Of a stretch of 64,000 nt of DNA, positions 34,142 to 43,729 are shown piece after piece. The translations under genes were made by a program, and so were the position numbers. This stretch comes from Candidatus Sulfotelmatobacter sp. (GTDB lineage: Bacteria; Acidobacteriota; Terriglobia; Terriglobales; Acidobacteriaceae). The notes below the pieces were generated by a model, which saw only the letters and a list, made by a program, of their open reading frames with translations, did no database searches and was not told the DNA's origin. The DNA is taken from positions 79,517 to 143,516 of the forward strand of contig JAOAPI010000046.1 in assembly GCA_025462865.1 (NCBI GenBank), written 5' to 3'. Position 1 is the first letter of the stretch; every line of letters starts with the position of its first letter.

Positions 34142-35023
34142 CTATCTCTCTCCCCACTTCAGCTTCGTGCGCAGCACATGGAAAAAATCCGTATCCGTAC
34201 GGAATAGGCAGACCTTGTGCTCCGACAGGCGGCAGCGGACTCGGTCGCCATCCCGCAAATCCAAACCAGGTTGACCGTCCAGGCTCACATACGCAACTTC
34301 CTCGTCGCTGCGTAGAAGAATTTCAATGACGACTGAATCAGGCACCACGAGCGGCCGGTGAGTCAGCGAGTGCGGTGCCACAGGAGTAATCACAAAAGCG
34401 TTTACCGTCGGCATCACCACCGGTCCGCCGGCAGAGAGAGAGTAGGCAGTCGAACCCGTCGGAGTGGCCACAATCATTCCGTCGGCCCGAAAAGTGGAAA
34501 CAAACGATTTGTCCACAAACAGGTCATAGTTATTCAACCGGGCCAGCGCGGTCTTGTTCACCACAACGTCGTTGAAAGCTAAGTAGCTGCCCAGGATTTT
34601 TTCATCGCGCACCAATTCACAGTGCATCAGAGAACGCCGCTCCACCGGAGTGCGACCGTGCGCAATCTCCTCCAGCATCGTGAAGAGCGATGAAAGCGGC
34701 ACGTCCGTAAGGAAGCCAAGCGATCCCAGGTTCACTCCAAGCAGCGGAGCGTCCGTGGCAGCGGTCGCTCGCACCGCAGAAAGCAGCGTCCCGTCACCGC
34801 CCAACACCACCACCAGATCCAATGGCCGCGACGACATCTCCGATCGCAGTACTTCCTGCTGGCCGTCAGAATACTTGGCTGTTACCGGATCGAGAATCAC
34901 CTCGTAGCCGTGTTCATGCAACCACGCTAACAAGCCCGGAAGAGTGCGTGCTACCTCCGGACGTGCTGGACGAGAGATGATGGCCGCGACTTTTGAGCGG
35001 GGAGATGAGGACGAGCTTGCCAT
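34142..35023 (-). CDS. nadK: NAD kinase
   Basis: Protein of 293 residues; ATG 35023 is chosen because family similarity begins right after it, though the frame is open to 35119. The diagnostic VVVLGGDGTLLSA (Gly75-Asp77-Gly78) and TPTGSTAYSLSAGGPV blocks bind ATP and NAD, with FNDVVVNKTALARL between them and LRSDEEVAYVSLDGQ later. It phosphorylates NAD to NADP in the cytosol. It converges on lysA (17-base gap) and lies downstream of tlyA in the same direction (80-base gap), a common tlyA-nadK neighbourhood. Confidence 0.95.
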   Translation of the reverse strand: MASSSSSPRSKVAAIISRPARPEVARTLPGLLAWLHEHGYEVILDPVTAKYSDGQQEVLRSEMSSRPLDLVVVLGGDGTLLSAVRATAATDAPLLGVNLGSLGFLTDVPLSSLFTMLEEIAHGRTPVERRSLMHCELVRDEKILGSYLAFNDVVVNKTALARLNNYDLFVDKSFVSTFRADGMIVATPTGSTAYSLSAGGPVVMPTVNAFVITPVAPHSLTHRPLVVPDSVVIEILLRSDEEVAYVSLDGQPGLDLRDGDRVRCRLSEHKVCLFRTDTDFFHVLRTKLKWGER

Positions 35024-35103
35024 GTCGAAAGAGAGAAAGAAAGATTGTACAGAATTCAAAGAGAAAAGCTTTAACGCACTGCATAACACCGATAAGGACA
35101 GTT

Positions 35104-35850
35104 CTAGAATGCTGCCCACAAGAGAAATTCGCGGTTTCCTTCCGCGCCGAGGATAGGCGATTCGATAACATCGGTCCGAATGCAGCCAAGTTCGAGCAAA
35201 GTCTTCTTCACCCTCTCGACGGCGCCCAATTGCGCGGGTTCGTCGCGCACAATGCCCCCCTTGCCAACGAGCTCTCGTCCCGCCTCGAATTGCGGTTTGA
35301 CCAGGACGACAATCCGCCGTCCACGGCGCTCACCGTCCGGCGGAAAAGCTGCTCTGATAACCGCAGGAAGAACCAACGTCGCGGAAATAAATGCCACATC
35401 AATCACAATAAGGTCTACTTTTTCCCCGATGACCTCTTCCGTTACATAACGAGCATTGGTTTTTTCCAGCAGTCGAACGCGCGGATCCTGGCGTAGCTTG
35501 AAATCCATCTGTCCATAACCAGTATCAATCGCGATCACGCGAGCCGCCCCCCGTTGCAGAAGGCAATCCGTAAACCCGCCCGTCGAAGCGCCGACATCCA
35601 AACAAACTTTACCTTCGACATCAATTTTCCAGTGCTCAAGCGCACGCTTAAGTTTGAGTCCACCGCGGCTCACATACTTCAGGTCGTCGCAAAGAAGCCG
35701 GATCGTGGACTCCGCAGCCACTTGCGCGCCAGCTTTATCCAGCTTTTGATCGTTGACCAACACCTTCCCCGCGAGAATCAGCGCCTGAGCGCGTTCTCGC
35801 GAGGCAGCCAGTCCGCGATCGACCAGCAGTTTGTCGAGTCTAAGTTTCAA
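35104..35850 (-). CDS. tlyA: TlyA-family rRNA (cytidine-2'-O)-methyltransferase
   Basis: Protein of 248 residues starting at TTG 35850 (KLRLDKLLVDRGLA follows). Residues 3-60 are an S4 RNA-binding domain; the rest is an FtsJ-like methyltransferase with DVGASTGGFTD (85-95, SAM site), and catalytic residues in KYVSRGG, VIDVAFISA and VLVKPQFEAGRE (the K-D-K pattern). It 2'-O-methylates rRNA (C1409 and C1920 in mycobacteria). No strong Shine-Dalgarno is seen. It is also annotated as a hemolysin in older records; that name is misleading. Confidence 0.93.
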   Translation of the reverse strand: MKLRLDKLLVDRGLAASRERAQALILAGKVLVNDQKLDKAGAQVAAESTIRLLCDDLKYVSRGGLKLKRALEHWKIDVEGKVCLDVGASTGGFTDCLLQRGAARVIAIDTGYGQMDFKLRQDPRVRLLEKTNARYVTEEVIGEKVDLIVIDVAFISATLVLPAVIRAAFPPDGERRGRRIVVLVKPQFEAGRELVGKGGIVRDEPAQLGAVERVKKTLLELGCIRTDVIESPILGAEGNREFLLWAAF

Positions 35851-36057
35851 GATCGGCTCATGAACTAATGTGGGAACACCGCGTCATCGTCGCTGAATAC
35901 TACTCCACGAAAGTGCCAGCCCTCGGTGCGGTGCAAAATGCTGAAGCGTTATACACCTGAGTTACTTACAAAGATCATCAGGCGCTTTTCCACAGAATTT
36001 TCCACGATTGTGTTGAAAACTTTTCTATCCTGCTTGCCCTAACTATTACTCAAGAGA

Positions 36058-36082
36058 AAAGCCGCCCAACGAGGGCGGCTTT
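36058..36082 (-). terminator. Intrinsic terminator after yebC
   Basis: AAAGCCGCCC (36058-36067) and GGGCGGCTTT (36073-36082) pair perfectly across the loop AACGA. Read on the minus strand, the hairpin is followed by TTTTCTC, and it lies 22 bases beyond the yebC stop codon. It isolates yebC from tlyA. Confidence 0.9.
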
Positions 36083-36103
36083 GATTCAATTTTTGTCGCG
36101 CGG

Positions 36104-36853
36104 CTAGCCCGCCACTTCTTCCAGCAACTTTTGGTCAATGTCGAAGTTCGAGTGCACGTTCTGCACATCGTCCTGATCTTCGAGAGCTTCCATCAACCGG
36201 ATCATGGTATTCGCAGCCTGCCCTTCCAGCTTGATGTAATTCTGTGGGATCATGGCAACGCTCGAGGACGCCGGCTCAATGCCCGCCTTCTTCACCGCTT
36301 CGAGTACGGTTTCAAAAGCTGAGGGCGCGGTGAGAATTTCCCAGTTCTCGCCATCATCGTTCAAATCTTCGCCGCCCGCTTCGAGCACAATATTCATTAA
36401 GTCGTCTTCTTTGGCTGCGCTCTTCGGAATAACAATGTCGCCCTTTTTGTGGAACATCCAGGAAACCGCTCCGGCCTCGGCCATGTTACCGCCGTTCTTT
36501 CCGAAACAGTGGCGAATTTCACTGACGGTCCGATTGCGATTGTCGGTATTGATATCGAGCAGAACCGCAACTCCGCCTGGCCCGTAGCCTTCCAAAGAAA
36601 ATTCTTCGTAGGTAGCTCCGGGAAGTTCGCCGGTGCCACGCTGGATGGCCCGCTTGATGTTATCCGCCGGCATGTTTTCCGCTTTCGCGGCCACGATCGC
36701 GCCGCGCAGCCGCGGGTTCGAATCAGGATCGCCGCCGCCATTTTTCGCGGCAATACTGATTTCCTTGATGAGTCGGGTAAAAATCTTGCCGCGCTTGGCG
36801 TCCAGCGCGCCCTTCTTATGCTTGATTGTGGCCCATTTTGAATGGCCAGACAT
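36104..36853 (-). CDS. yebC: YebC/PmpR-family protein
   Basis: Protein of 249 residues matching the family from end to end: [20 protein letters not shown] at the start, [23 protein letters not shown]-type loop ([18 protein letters not shown]), [13 protein letters not shown] and the final VHSNFDID. YebC-type proteins act as ribosome-associated translation factors (related to human TACO1) and, in some bacteria, as transcription regulators. A monocistronic unit: a terminator follows at 36058-36082. ruvC, often next to yebC, is not present. Confidence 0.95.
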   Translation of the reverse strand: MSGHSKWATIKHKKGALDAKRGKIFTRLIKEISIAAKNGGGDPDSNPRLRGAIVAAKAENMPADNIKRAIQRGTGELPGATYEEFSLEGYGPGGVAVLLDINTDNRNRTVSEIRHCFGKNGGNMAEAGAVSWMFHKKGDIVIPKSAAKEDDLMNIVLEAGGEDLNDDGENWEILTAPSAFETVLEAVKKAGIEPASSSVAMIPQNYIKLEGQAANTMIRLMEALEDQDDVQNVHSNFDIDQKLLEEVAG

Positions 36854-37111
36854 GGCTAGACCTCGATTTAATAATCTCGTTTGAACGCGGGATTCGCCCG
36901 TAGAAAGATCACAGGATGCCTCGAAAACACGCAGGCGAACAAAAATTATAGCACGTCACCATCCGCTAGTCGCCGCTCTGGCCAACGGCCGCGAAACGCA
37001 TTGCCAAACGCACGCCAACAACTCTGCCCAAGCCTGTCCGCGCCACCACGTAAGAGTTATTGACTCTATTGGACACACGCACCTAACATGCCAGCGAGGC
37101 TTGCCTAGCAC

Positions 37112-39661
37112 ATGCCCGGCCCGGTCATAAGCCATTATCGAGTGCTCGAAAAAATTGGCTCTGGAGCCATGGGGGACGTATTCCGGGCGCGCGATGAAAG
37201 GCTCGGACGCGATGTCGCTCTGAAGCTGATCCGACCCGCCTCCAGCGATAATCCCGATCATCTCCGCCGCTTCGAACTGGAAGCCCGAGCCGCCGCCGCG
37301 CTGAACCATCCCAACATCGTTGCCGTCTATGATGTCGGCCTCTACGAAGGCACTCCCTACATCGTTTGCGAATTACTGGAAGGCGCAACGCTACGCACCC
37401 GGCTGGCCGCAGGTGCTCTGCCCGTTCGCCTCGCCATCGACTATTCGTTGCAGATTGTGCAAGGGCTCATCGCCGCGCATGACCGGCACATTATTCATCG
37501 CGACCTGAAACCGGAGAATCTTTTTATCACCGCCGATGGACGAGTCAAAATCCTCGACTTCGGAGTGGCAAAGCTCCAATCCCCGCTGGAAGAGTCTGAT
37601 CGTTCCGTTGAAAATCTGACCACGGTCACCAAGACCGGTGCTGTTATCGGCACCGTCGCCTATATGTCGCCCGAGCAGTTACGCGGCAAGACAGTCGACC
37701 ACCGCAGCGATATCTTCAGCGTGGGCGCGATCCTCTACGAGATGCTGACCGGCCGCCGGGCCTTTCGCGGCGAGACCGAGGTCGACACCATCACCGCGAT
37801 TCTCCGCGAGGATCCTCCTGAATCGAATCTGGACGAGGCCCGCATCCCGGTAGCGTTCCAGCAGATAATTCGTCACTGTCTTGAGAAGAATCCCGAGAAT
37901 CGTTTTCAATCGGCGCGCGATCTCGCTTTCGCCCTGGATACACTGGCCAACGCATCCGGCGGTCGTCTCGCTTACGCCGCCCGTCGCCGCGGTCCGGCGC
38001 CTATCGTTCCTTGGGCATTCGCTGGAATCCTGTTGATCGCGACCGCGCTCCTCGTGGCCAATCAGTGGCGCCAGAGAACTCTGCGCCCATCCTACCGGCG
38101 TCTTACCTTTGAGGCGGGCACAATTTACTCCGCGCGCTTCTCTCCGGATTTTCAGGCGATTGTTTACGGCGCCGCTTGGAACGGCAAAGCCCTCCGATTG
38201 TTTTCCACTGTCGGTGATTCCCTTCTGACTCAGCCCCTCGAAGTCACAAATACAAACTTGCTCGCTATTTCGCGTACTGGTGAACTCGCCGTGTCACTCT
38301 ACGGCACTCATCTCGCTCATCTGGAGACAAGAGGAATGCTTGCGCGTGCTCCGCTTGCTGGCGGATCTCCACGCGAAGTGCTCGAAGATGTCTCTGCAGC
38401 GGATTGGGACGCAAACGGTGAACTCGCTGTCATCCACCACACACAGGGACGCGATCGCATCGAATACCCCATCGGTCACACGCTCTATCAAAGCAACGGC
38501 TGGATCAGTCACCTTCGCTTTTCCCCCAAGGCCGACAAAATTGCTTTCATGGACCACCCCGTGTTGTGGGATGACCGCGGCTCCGTCGGCCTCGTAGACC
38601 TTACCAGCCACGTACGTGTGCTTTCGCCTGAGTGGATCTCAGAGGCCGGCCTTGGTTGGAGCCCTGACGGTAAAGAAGTCTGGTTTACCGGCGTCGAAAA
38701 GGGCTTAAACCGCGACCTGCTCGCGGTGAATATGTCTGGGCAAGTCCGGCGAATTTTAGATCTGCCTATAGGCCTAACCCTTGAGGACGTCGCTCCCGAT
38801 GGCCGCGTCCTGGTAAGTCTTGATGCCGAGCGTCTTGCCATGGCCACGGCGGCTCGCGATGGCAAGGCCGTCGATCTTTCGTGGCACGACTGGAACATCG
38901 CCAAGGATATTTCACGCGACGGCGGCTCAGTTTTGTTTGAGGATTCCAGCGAAGCCGCGGGAGCCAACTATTCTCTTGCCATTCGCAAAATCGACGGTAC
39001 TCCGCCGGTACAGTTGGGCGAAGGAAGCGCGGGTGGCCTCTCTCCTGACGGTAAGTGGGCAATTTCCATTCTTCCGGGCAAACCGGGACAGGTGAAACTC
39101 GTCCCCATCGGTCCCGGTCAACCACGCATCATCGCCCTGCCCAACCTGGAGCAAATTCACACCGGCTCGGCCCATTTCCTGGCCGACGGAAAGCGCATCA
39201 CCCTCAACGCAAATGAACCCGGGCATGGTGTGCGCTGCTATCTGGTGAATCTCGATGGAGGTGTACCGGTGCCGATTACTCCAGAAGGAATTACCGGCGG
39301 TCTCGTTTCACCTGATGGCCGGTATGTTCTTCGACTCGACGAGACTGCGGTGCTCGAGGTTTACTCAGTTGCTGGCGGCGCGCCTCGCCCGATCCCGAAT
39401 CTCGAAGCAGGTTTTATTCCTCTGCAGTGGTCACCCGACGACTCAGCAATCTACGGATACGGTGCCGCGAAAGTGCCAATCGACATATACAAGGTCAAGT
39501 TAGCGACCGGGGAAAAAACTTTGATTCAGCAATTGCAGCCCGAGACCATGGCTGGCGTCGTTGCCATCGCCCCCGTGGTAATAACTCGCGATGGTTCACG
39601 TTCGGCCTATAGCTACTACCAGGTTTTCTCGGTGCTTTATTTGATTTCAGGCCTGCGCTAA
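37112..39661 (+). CDS. Membrane Ser/Thr protein kinase with TolB-like beta-propeller
   Basis: Protein of 849 residues. Residues 9-275 are an active-looking kinase: GSGAMGDVF loop, Lys38 in VALKLI, HRDLKPENLF (Asp131), DFG (Asp149) and the activation segment end MSPEQLRG. A membrane helix spans about 299-317, and the outer part (about 330-849) has PD40/TolB-like blades (YSARFSPDFQAIVYG, LSPDGKWAISI, VSPDGRYVLRLD). The kinase domain is cytosolic and the propeller likely faces the periplasm, so this is probably a sensor kinase. This architecture is very frequent in Acidobacteriota. The start is the first ATG before the domain, without a clear ribosome site. Confidence 0.92.
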   Translation: MPGPVISHYRVLEKIGSGAMGDVFRARDERLGRDVALKLIRPASSDNPDHLRRFELEARAAAALNHPNIVAVYDVGLYEGTPYIVCELLEGATLRTRLAAGALPVRLAIDYSLQIVQGLIAAHDRHIIHRDLKPENLFITADGRVKILDFGVAKLQSPLEESDRSVENLTTVTKTGAVIGTVAYMSPEQLRGKTVDHRSDIFSVGAILYEMLTGRRAFRGETEVDTITAILREDPPESNLDEARIPVAFQQIIRHCLEKNPENRFQSARDLAFALDTLANASGGRLAYAARRRGPAPIVPWAFAGILLIATALLVANQWRQRTLRPSYRRLTFEAGTIYSARFSPDFQAIVYGAAWNGKALRLFSTVGDSLLTQPLEVTNTNLLAISRTGELAVSLYGTHLAHLETRGMLARAPLAGGSPREVLEDVSAADWDANGELAVIHHTQGRDRIEYPIGHTLYQSNGWISHLRFSPKADKIAFMDHPVLWDDRGSVGLVDLTSHVRVLSPEWISEAGLGWSPDGKEVWFTGVEKGLNRDLLAVNMSGQVRRILDLPIGLTLEDVAPDGRVLVSLDAERLAMATAARDGKAVDLSWHDWNIAKDISRDGGSVLFEDSSEAAGANYSLAIRKIDGTPPVQLGEGSAGGLSPDGKWAISILPGKPGQVKLVPIGPGQPRIIALPNLEQIHTGSAHFLADGKRITLNANEPGHGVRCYLVNLDGGVPVPITPEGITGGLVSPDGRYVLRLDETAVLEVYSVAGGAPRPIPNLEAGFIPLQWSPDDSAIYGYGAAKVPIDIYKVKLATGEKTLIQQLQPETMAGVVAIAPVVITRDGSRSAYSYYQVFSVLYLISGLR

Positions 39662-39677
39662 CGCGGAACACTTCCCC

Positions 39678-40727
39678 CTACTCCAGCCGCCCCGAAAAAT
39701 CCGCTGCCACGTAGTGAAAGAAGATAGAAGTCGACATGTTTCCCTCAGCCAGCTCATGGCGGTAATGAGGCAACCTCGTCCCTCGGTATGCCAGGCCGTC
39801 GCCAAGCGCCTGATAAACCGTCACGGTGCCTTCAGGAGTATCAAGGCGTATCGGCCATGACGTCGCCAACTCCGGTTCAGGAGAAAAATCCAGACAGAAG
39901 GTGACGCTGAATTCGCACTGCTCGCGGTCCTTATGCTTCGTCAGTTCAGCGCCACCCATGTAAGAAGCCAAATATACATAAGAGGGCTTAATCGCTTCTC
40001 CCACAATGCCGCATAGCGCTCTTGCAATCTGATGGTGAAAAAAGCGCGCAACACTCTCGTTATGCACACCATATCGCAGAGGACACTGTTCGTCGCCCAG
40101 TGGAAAGGCTTTATGCCGCACCGCGTGCCGATAGTAACGCCGCAACGCTGCCAGATGGAAAGGATGAATCAGGTTTCCAAGAACCGCATAGCCTTTCTCT
40201 CGAAACTCCTGCCCACTTTTCTTGACGACTTCGTTCCATTCCGCAATTCGGCGCTCGGCATCATCTTCTCGCGTCAAGATTCCGGCGGTTTCCAGCAGGA
40301 AACGAGCATCCTCAGGAACAGAGTCAGGTACAGGTCCCCCCGGACGAATACGCGAAACGAAAAATTCGAGCCGACGCCCCAGCCAAAACGGAAGTACAGC
40401 GTTCATTGCGGGGTCCGTCACCCACGCTACCATTCCTCGCAAGTCGAAATTTTTCAGCAAATGCCGCTGCGGCTCCAGCTCCGGCGGCGCATTCCCATTC
40501 GATAAAAGCAAACACCGCGGGTTAAAAAACAGAGGCTGCGCAGAGGCTTTCTGGCGGGCACGTAAAAACTCAATCCTCCGCCGAGGAATTAAGTGAAGCG
40601 GCAACTCGTCCAATAAACAATGGAACTCGCCCGGAGGCAGAGCCGCGGTCTGTGTTTGCCGCGGCCCTAGCCCCATCAGGCCTGCCGTCCATTCCAGCCA
40701 TGTTGCGTCTTTTACTTGTGAAGCCAT
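39678..40727 (-). CDS. 2OG-Fe(II) oxygenase-like protein of unknown substrate
   Basis: Protein of 349 residues from the Met at 40727. The N-terminal half (about 1-170) is not recognised. The C-terminal half looks like a double-stranded beta-helix oxygenase: YVYLASYMGGAELTKHKDR supplies a His265-x-Asp267 pair and RLPHYRHEL a distal His321, with strand FSVTFCLDF between them. The usual 2-oxoglutarate-binding Arg/Lys is not evident, so activity is uncertain. It overlaps the start of the downstream reading on the same strand: its first 16 bases lie inside the end of the 40712-41884 gene, another oxygenase, so they are co-translated. The pair probably acts on one substrate. Confidence 0.6.
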   Translation of the reverse strand: MASQVKDATWLEWTAGLMGLGPRQTQTAALPPGEFHCLLDELPLHLIPRRRIEFLRARQKASAQPLFFNPRCLLLSNGNAPPELEPQRHLLKNFDLRGMVAWVTDPAMNAVLPFWLGRRLEFFVSRIRPGGPVPDSVPEDARFLLETAGILTREDDAERRIAEWNEVVKKSGQEFREKGYAVLGNLIHPFHLAALRRYYRHAVRHKAFPLGDEQCPLRYGVHNESVARFFHHQIARALCGIVGEAIKPSYVYLASYMGGAELTKHKDREQCEFSVTFCLDFSPEPELATSWPIRLDTPEGTVTVYQALGDGLAYRGTRLPHYRHELAEGNMSTSIFFHYVAADFSGRLE

Positions 40728-41884
40728 CCGTTTAAAGTGAAGCGGCTGTCGGCGAAGGCCTTCGATTGGCACTCCACCGGGGTTATCTCGTGCATTACCT
40801 CGCACGGGAAAAAAACAATCTGGTTTTGCCGGGGTACGATTGTTTGATAGCTGCGGCTCTGCTCTTTTGCCGAGCCGTCCTGCTGCTCACCTCCACGTGG
40901 ATCGTGAAGACGCAACTCCCCGCCCGCAAACGAAGACGGTTCGCGATGGAAGAAGTATACGAACGTAATCCGGCGCGACGCGATTGTCGCCTGGGCGTCA
41001 TCGCTATGCACACCAAAAAAATCGCCGTGGTTGCTGGCCGTAATCTGGACCTCCACTTTCCTGATCGGAAATTCCTCCACCCCCAGTTCCTCCAGCACTC
41101 GTGGCAGCACGCCCCGGATTCGCTCCATAATCACGCCGTCATGTTTTCCTAAATCCATCAGCACCCGCGAACGACGATGGAGATAATCAATGACCCCGGC
41201 TTCTCCACTCGGCGAAATCACTTCACTGCTCTGAAACTCTGCCTCATGTTCGAGCGCATAGGCAAAGAGTTCATCCATTTCGTGAGGCGCCAGGAACTCG
41301 TCCAGTACCACGCACTGCGCCCGAATATTTGCCTCCGCCTCCATCACTCCAACGCCGCCTCCTGAGGTCACGAGGCTTGCGTCGCTTCCCTGTTGCACCG
41401 CCACGTCTTGGCGCCGGATACCTTGCGGTCCGCTCGGGGGTTGAGGAACAGTGAGAGGTCTCGGTCCGCTCGGAGGCTGGGGAACAGTAACGGGTTGCGG
41501 TCCACTGGGAGGTTGAGGAACGATGCTGGGTCGCGGTCCACTCGGAGGCTGAGGAACAGTGAGAGGTCCACTCGGAGGTTGAGGAACTCCGAACTGCGTT
41601 ACGGCAGGGCGTGAGATTTCTCCGTCGGCAGAGGCTCCCGCCCCAGCCAGTATCTGCTCCACGATGCTGCCGCCCAACAGAGCAAAAGCCCGTTGCGCTA
41701 CTGTTTCCCCAACCGATTGGGCTATCGCTGCCGTTACCGCAGACTGAGTCTGCGGGTTGGCGCTTGATATTGTCCTGGAATTTTGCAGAATGCTGGTCAG
41801 CAACTCCCGCTCTCGCGGGCTCAGAATTCGTTCATCCAGCATCAAGGTTTCAGAAAAGGCATCGAGAATCTGCTTCGCCGTCAT
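40712..41884 (-). CDS. 2OG-Fe(II) oxygenase (prolyl-4-hydroxylase fold) with VPQPPSGP repeats
   Basis: Protein of 390 residues; ATG 41884 has GGGAGGAG 8 bases upstream. Residues about 1-90 are helical (ILDAFSETLMLDERILSPRE). Residues 100-155 carry five near-identical copies of VPQPPSGP with two- to four-residue spacers. Residues about 185-390 form a P4H-type oxygenase domain: His293-x-Asp295 in GVHSDDA, strand RRITFVYFFHREP, GGELRLHDP, His365 in EVMHEITP and Arg381 in DSRFTLNGW, all the iron and 2-oxoglutarate ligands. It should hydroxylate a residue, possibly proline. Whether the repeats are a linker or a substrate is open. Confidence 0.8.
   Translation of the reverse strand: MTAKQILDAFSETLMLDERILSPRERELLTSILQNSRTISSANPQTQSAVTAAIAQSVGETVAQRAFALLGGSIVEQILAGAGASADGEISRPAVTQFGVPQPPSGPLTVPQPPSGPRPSIVPQPPSGPQPVTVPQPPSGPRPLTVPQPPSGPQGIRRQDVAVQQGSDASLVTSGGGVGVMEAEANIRAQCVVLDEFLAPHEMDELFAYALEHEAEFQSSEVISPSGEAGVIDYLHRRSRVLMDLGKHDGVIMERIRGVLPRVLEELGVEEFPIRKVEVQITASNHGDFFGVHSDDAQATIASRRITFVYFFHREPSSFAGGELRLHDPRGGEQQDGSAKEQSRSYQTIVPRQNQIVFFPCEVMHEITPVECQSKAFADSRFTLNGWLHK
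41420..41587 (-). repeat. Five-copy tandem repeat coding for VPQPPSGP
   Basis: Within the oxygenase gene a unit of about 36 bases is repeated: five octapeptides VPQPPSGP spaced by LT, RPSI, QPVT and RPLT. The DNA copies are very similar, with most changes in the spacers, which suggests recent tandem growth. The copy number may vary between strains. Confidence 0.85.
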
Positions 41885-42039
41885 CGAGCACACTCCTCCC
41901 TGTACTTGCGTGAACATCTCAGTTCAGGTTGTGCGAAACGGGGAAGCAGCTTTCGCCGAGAAAGCTAGCATAGCCTGACAAATTATCAAATAGAATTTTG
42001 GTTGGTGCGAAAGCGTACAGTGGCAGCTCACCGAAAGAC

Positions 42040-42735
42040 TTACTTGCTGGCCATGGCGCCCACCATGGACTGGAAAATCTTCACTCCATCAATGCCGCCC
42101 AGTTCAGGCTCTGAGGCTCGTTCGGGATGAGGCATCATCCCCACAACATTGCCGCCCGCGTTGCAGATGCCGGCGATGTTATCCAGCGATCCGTTCGGAT
42201 TGGCTGAGGCCGAAATTTCGCCGGCAGTAGTTACATAGCGAAACACAATACGGTTGCTTCGCTGCAACTCATCCAGGGTCGCCCGATCGCAGAAATAATT
42301 CCCCTCCATATGCCCGATAGGAATCGTCAACACTTCCCCTCGCGAACAGGCGTTCGTGAAAGGCGTCCCGGCATTTTCAACTCTCACGTGAACTGGCTTG
42401 CAAACGTACTTCAACCCAGTGTTGCGCATGAGAGCTCCCGGCAACAGACCGGCTTCGCACAGAATCTGAAAGCCATTGCAAATTCCGAGCACCAGCCCCC
42501 CGCCCTCGGCAAAGCGCCGCACCGACTCCATGACCGGAGAAAATCTCGCAATCGCGCCGGTCCGCAGGTAGTCCCCAAAAGCGAAACCGCCCGGCACGAT
42601 AAGCGCGTCGCAGTTTTCCAGATCGTGCGACTCATGCCAGAGAAAAGTTACCTGCTGCTTGGCAATTTGTTGAACCGTCCAGAATGCGTCGTGATCACAG
42701 TTCGAGCCGGGAAAGATGATGACTCCAAATTTCAT
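42040..42735 (-). CDS. purQ: Phosphoribosylformylglycinamidine synthase subunit PurQ
   Basis: Protein of 231 residues, a class I glutamine amidotransferase. Cys86 in [11 protein letters not shown] is the nucleophile, and MMPHPERA supplies the catalytic His and Glu; [12 protein letters not shown] and [16 protein letters not shown] are PurQ-specific. It supplies ammonia to PurL in the fourth step of purine synthesis. purS and purL are not next to it here, so the complex is encoded at several sites. AAGGACAGG stands before the start. The neighbour upstream is an unrelated secreted protein. Confidence 0.96.
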   Translation of the reverse strand: MKFGVIIFPGSNCDHDAFWTVQQIAKQQVTFLWHESHDLENCDALIVPGGFAFGDYLRTGAIARFSPVMESVRRFAEGGGLVLGICNGFQILCEAGLLPGALMRNTGLKYVCKPVHVRVENAGTPFTNACSRGEVLTIPIGHMEGNYFCDRATLDELQRSNRIVFRYVTTAGEISASANPNGSLDNIAGICNAGGNVVGMMPHPERASEPELGGIDGVKIFQSMVGAMASK

Positions 42736-42838
42736 CGCCTGTCCTTGAGGTGGGATGACTTCAGTCTAGCATGGCAGGATTGGCCGTTTCACGTGCTGGA
42801 ATTGCTATACGCCGGAGGGCATTTCGAGGAGCAATTTT

Positions 42839-43729
42839 CTAGCGGTCGGTTGCCGGAACGGCAAGAGGCACATTAGCAATGGGAGAGTTCGATAAATTCG
42901 GCTCCAGAAAAGGGCTTTGCGCCTTATCCATCGGTCCCAGCACGGGGCTTCCTGGTCCGGCCTGCGTAATCGTCTGACCCGGCATCCCCAGCGGAGGAAT
43001 CCCTTTCGCCTTCACGATCGCCCAATGCCAGTCCTGGTCGGGAAAAAGAGCAAAATTTAAGGCCGTGCGAAATAGCGCAGTGGCCGACGGAGCCGCCGAT
43101 CCCTTCACGCGCAAGATAAACGTCGCATCGGGCTGTTTCTGAAGTGTATTCTGTGGCGACAAAACGCCTGCCGCCGGAACAATGTGCGCCTGACCCAGGT
43201 AGGATCCTGTCTCGAAAAACTCAGATCGTTTCACGATGGTCAACCCGATAACGACCTCACGCAATTCCCAGGTAGTTCCGTTATGCACGGATACTTGAAG
43301 CGAATCTCCGTCGATCGTCGCCGGCCCATCCAGTTTGGCCAGTTCGCTACGCGGCAATTCATCCAGCAAGAGCGGATCAGAGAGCAGCGAAGAGGTTTTC
43401 GCGCTAAAAGAGAGGCTACAGGTCACATCGGGCGAGCAGACGTGGAAGTTCTTTCCCCCCGGCTCCAAAGAAAATACCGGAGACGCTCCCGCCGCTCGCC
43501 GGCTCTCCGCATCGTCCACTACTTTCGATAAATTGTCGTTATCAACGACTGCTTCCACCGGAGGCGTCTTTTTGCGAAAACTGCGCGCCACATCCCCGAG
43601 CGGAGTGTCACCGCCATCCTCTTGCGCCCGGACGTAAGAGACTGACCCCAATAGAATCATTCCCCACGCCAGAAAAACAAATCTCAGTCGCTTTGGGTTA
43701 GGTATACGCACAGAAATTCGTGGACTCAT
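42839..43729 (-). CDS. Secreted protein of unknown function
   Basis: Protein of 296 residues with a basic N-terminus and signal peptide (residues about 15-35, FVFLAWGMILLGSVSYVRAQ). The mature part has a short acidic stretch, then CSPDVTCSLSFSAK (a likely disulfide), then a beta-rich region with TTWELREVVIGLTIVKR and SATALFRTALNFALFP. The C-terminus is Pro-rich. No known domain is recognised; the strand pattern could be an immunoglobulin-like fold. It lies 103 bases upstream of purQ in the same direction. Confidence 0.65.
   Translation of the reverse strand: MSPRISVRIPNPKRLRFVFLAWGMILLGSVSYVRAQEDGGDTPLGDVARSFRKKTPPVEAVVDNDNLSKVVDDAESRRAAGASPVFSLEPGGKNFHVCSPDVTCSLSFSAKTSSLLSDPLLLDELPRSELAKLDGPATIDGDSLQVSVHNGTTWELREVVIGLTIVKRSEFFETGSYLGQAHIVPAAGVLSPQNTLQKQPDATFILRVKGSAAPSATALFRTALNFALFPDQDWHWAIVKAKGIPPLGMPGQTITQAGPGSPVLGPMDKAQSPFLEPNLSNSPIANVPLAVPATDR

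Noticed and set aside
36700..36730. tRNA-like GGTTCGAATC segment
   Set aside because: It is inside the yebC coding sequence and no acceptor or anticodon stem can be drawn around it.
41420..41587. CRISPR-like array
   Set aside because: Regularly spaced repeats, but in frame inside an open gene and coding for VPQPPSGP; the spacers are only 6 to 12 bases.
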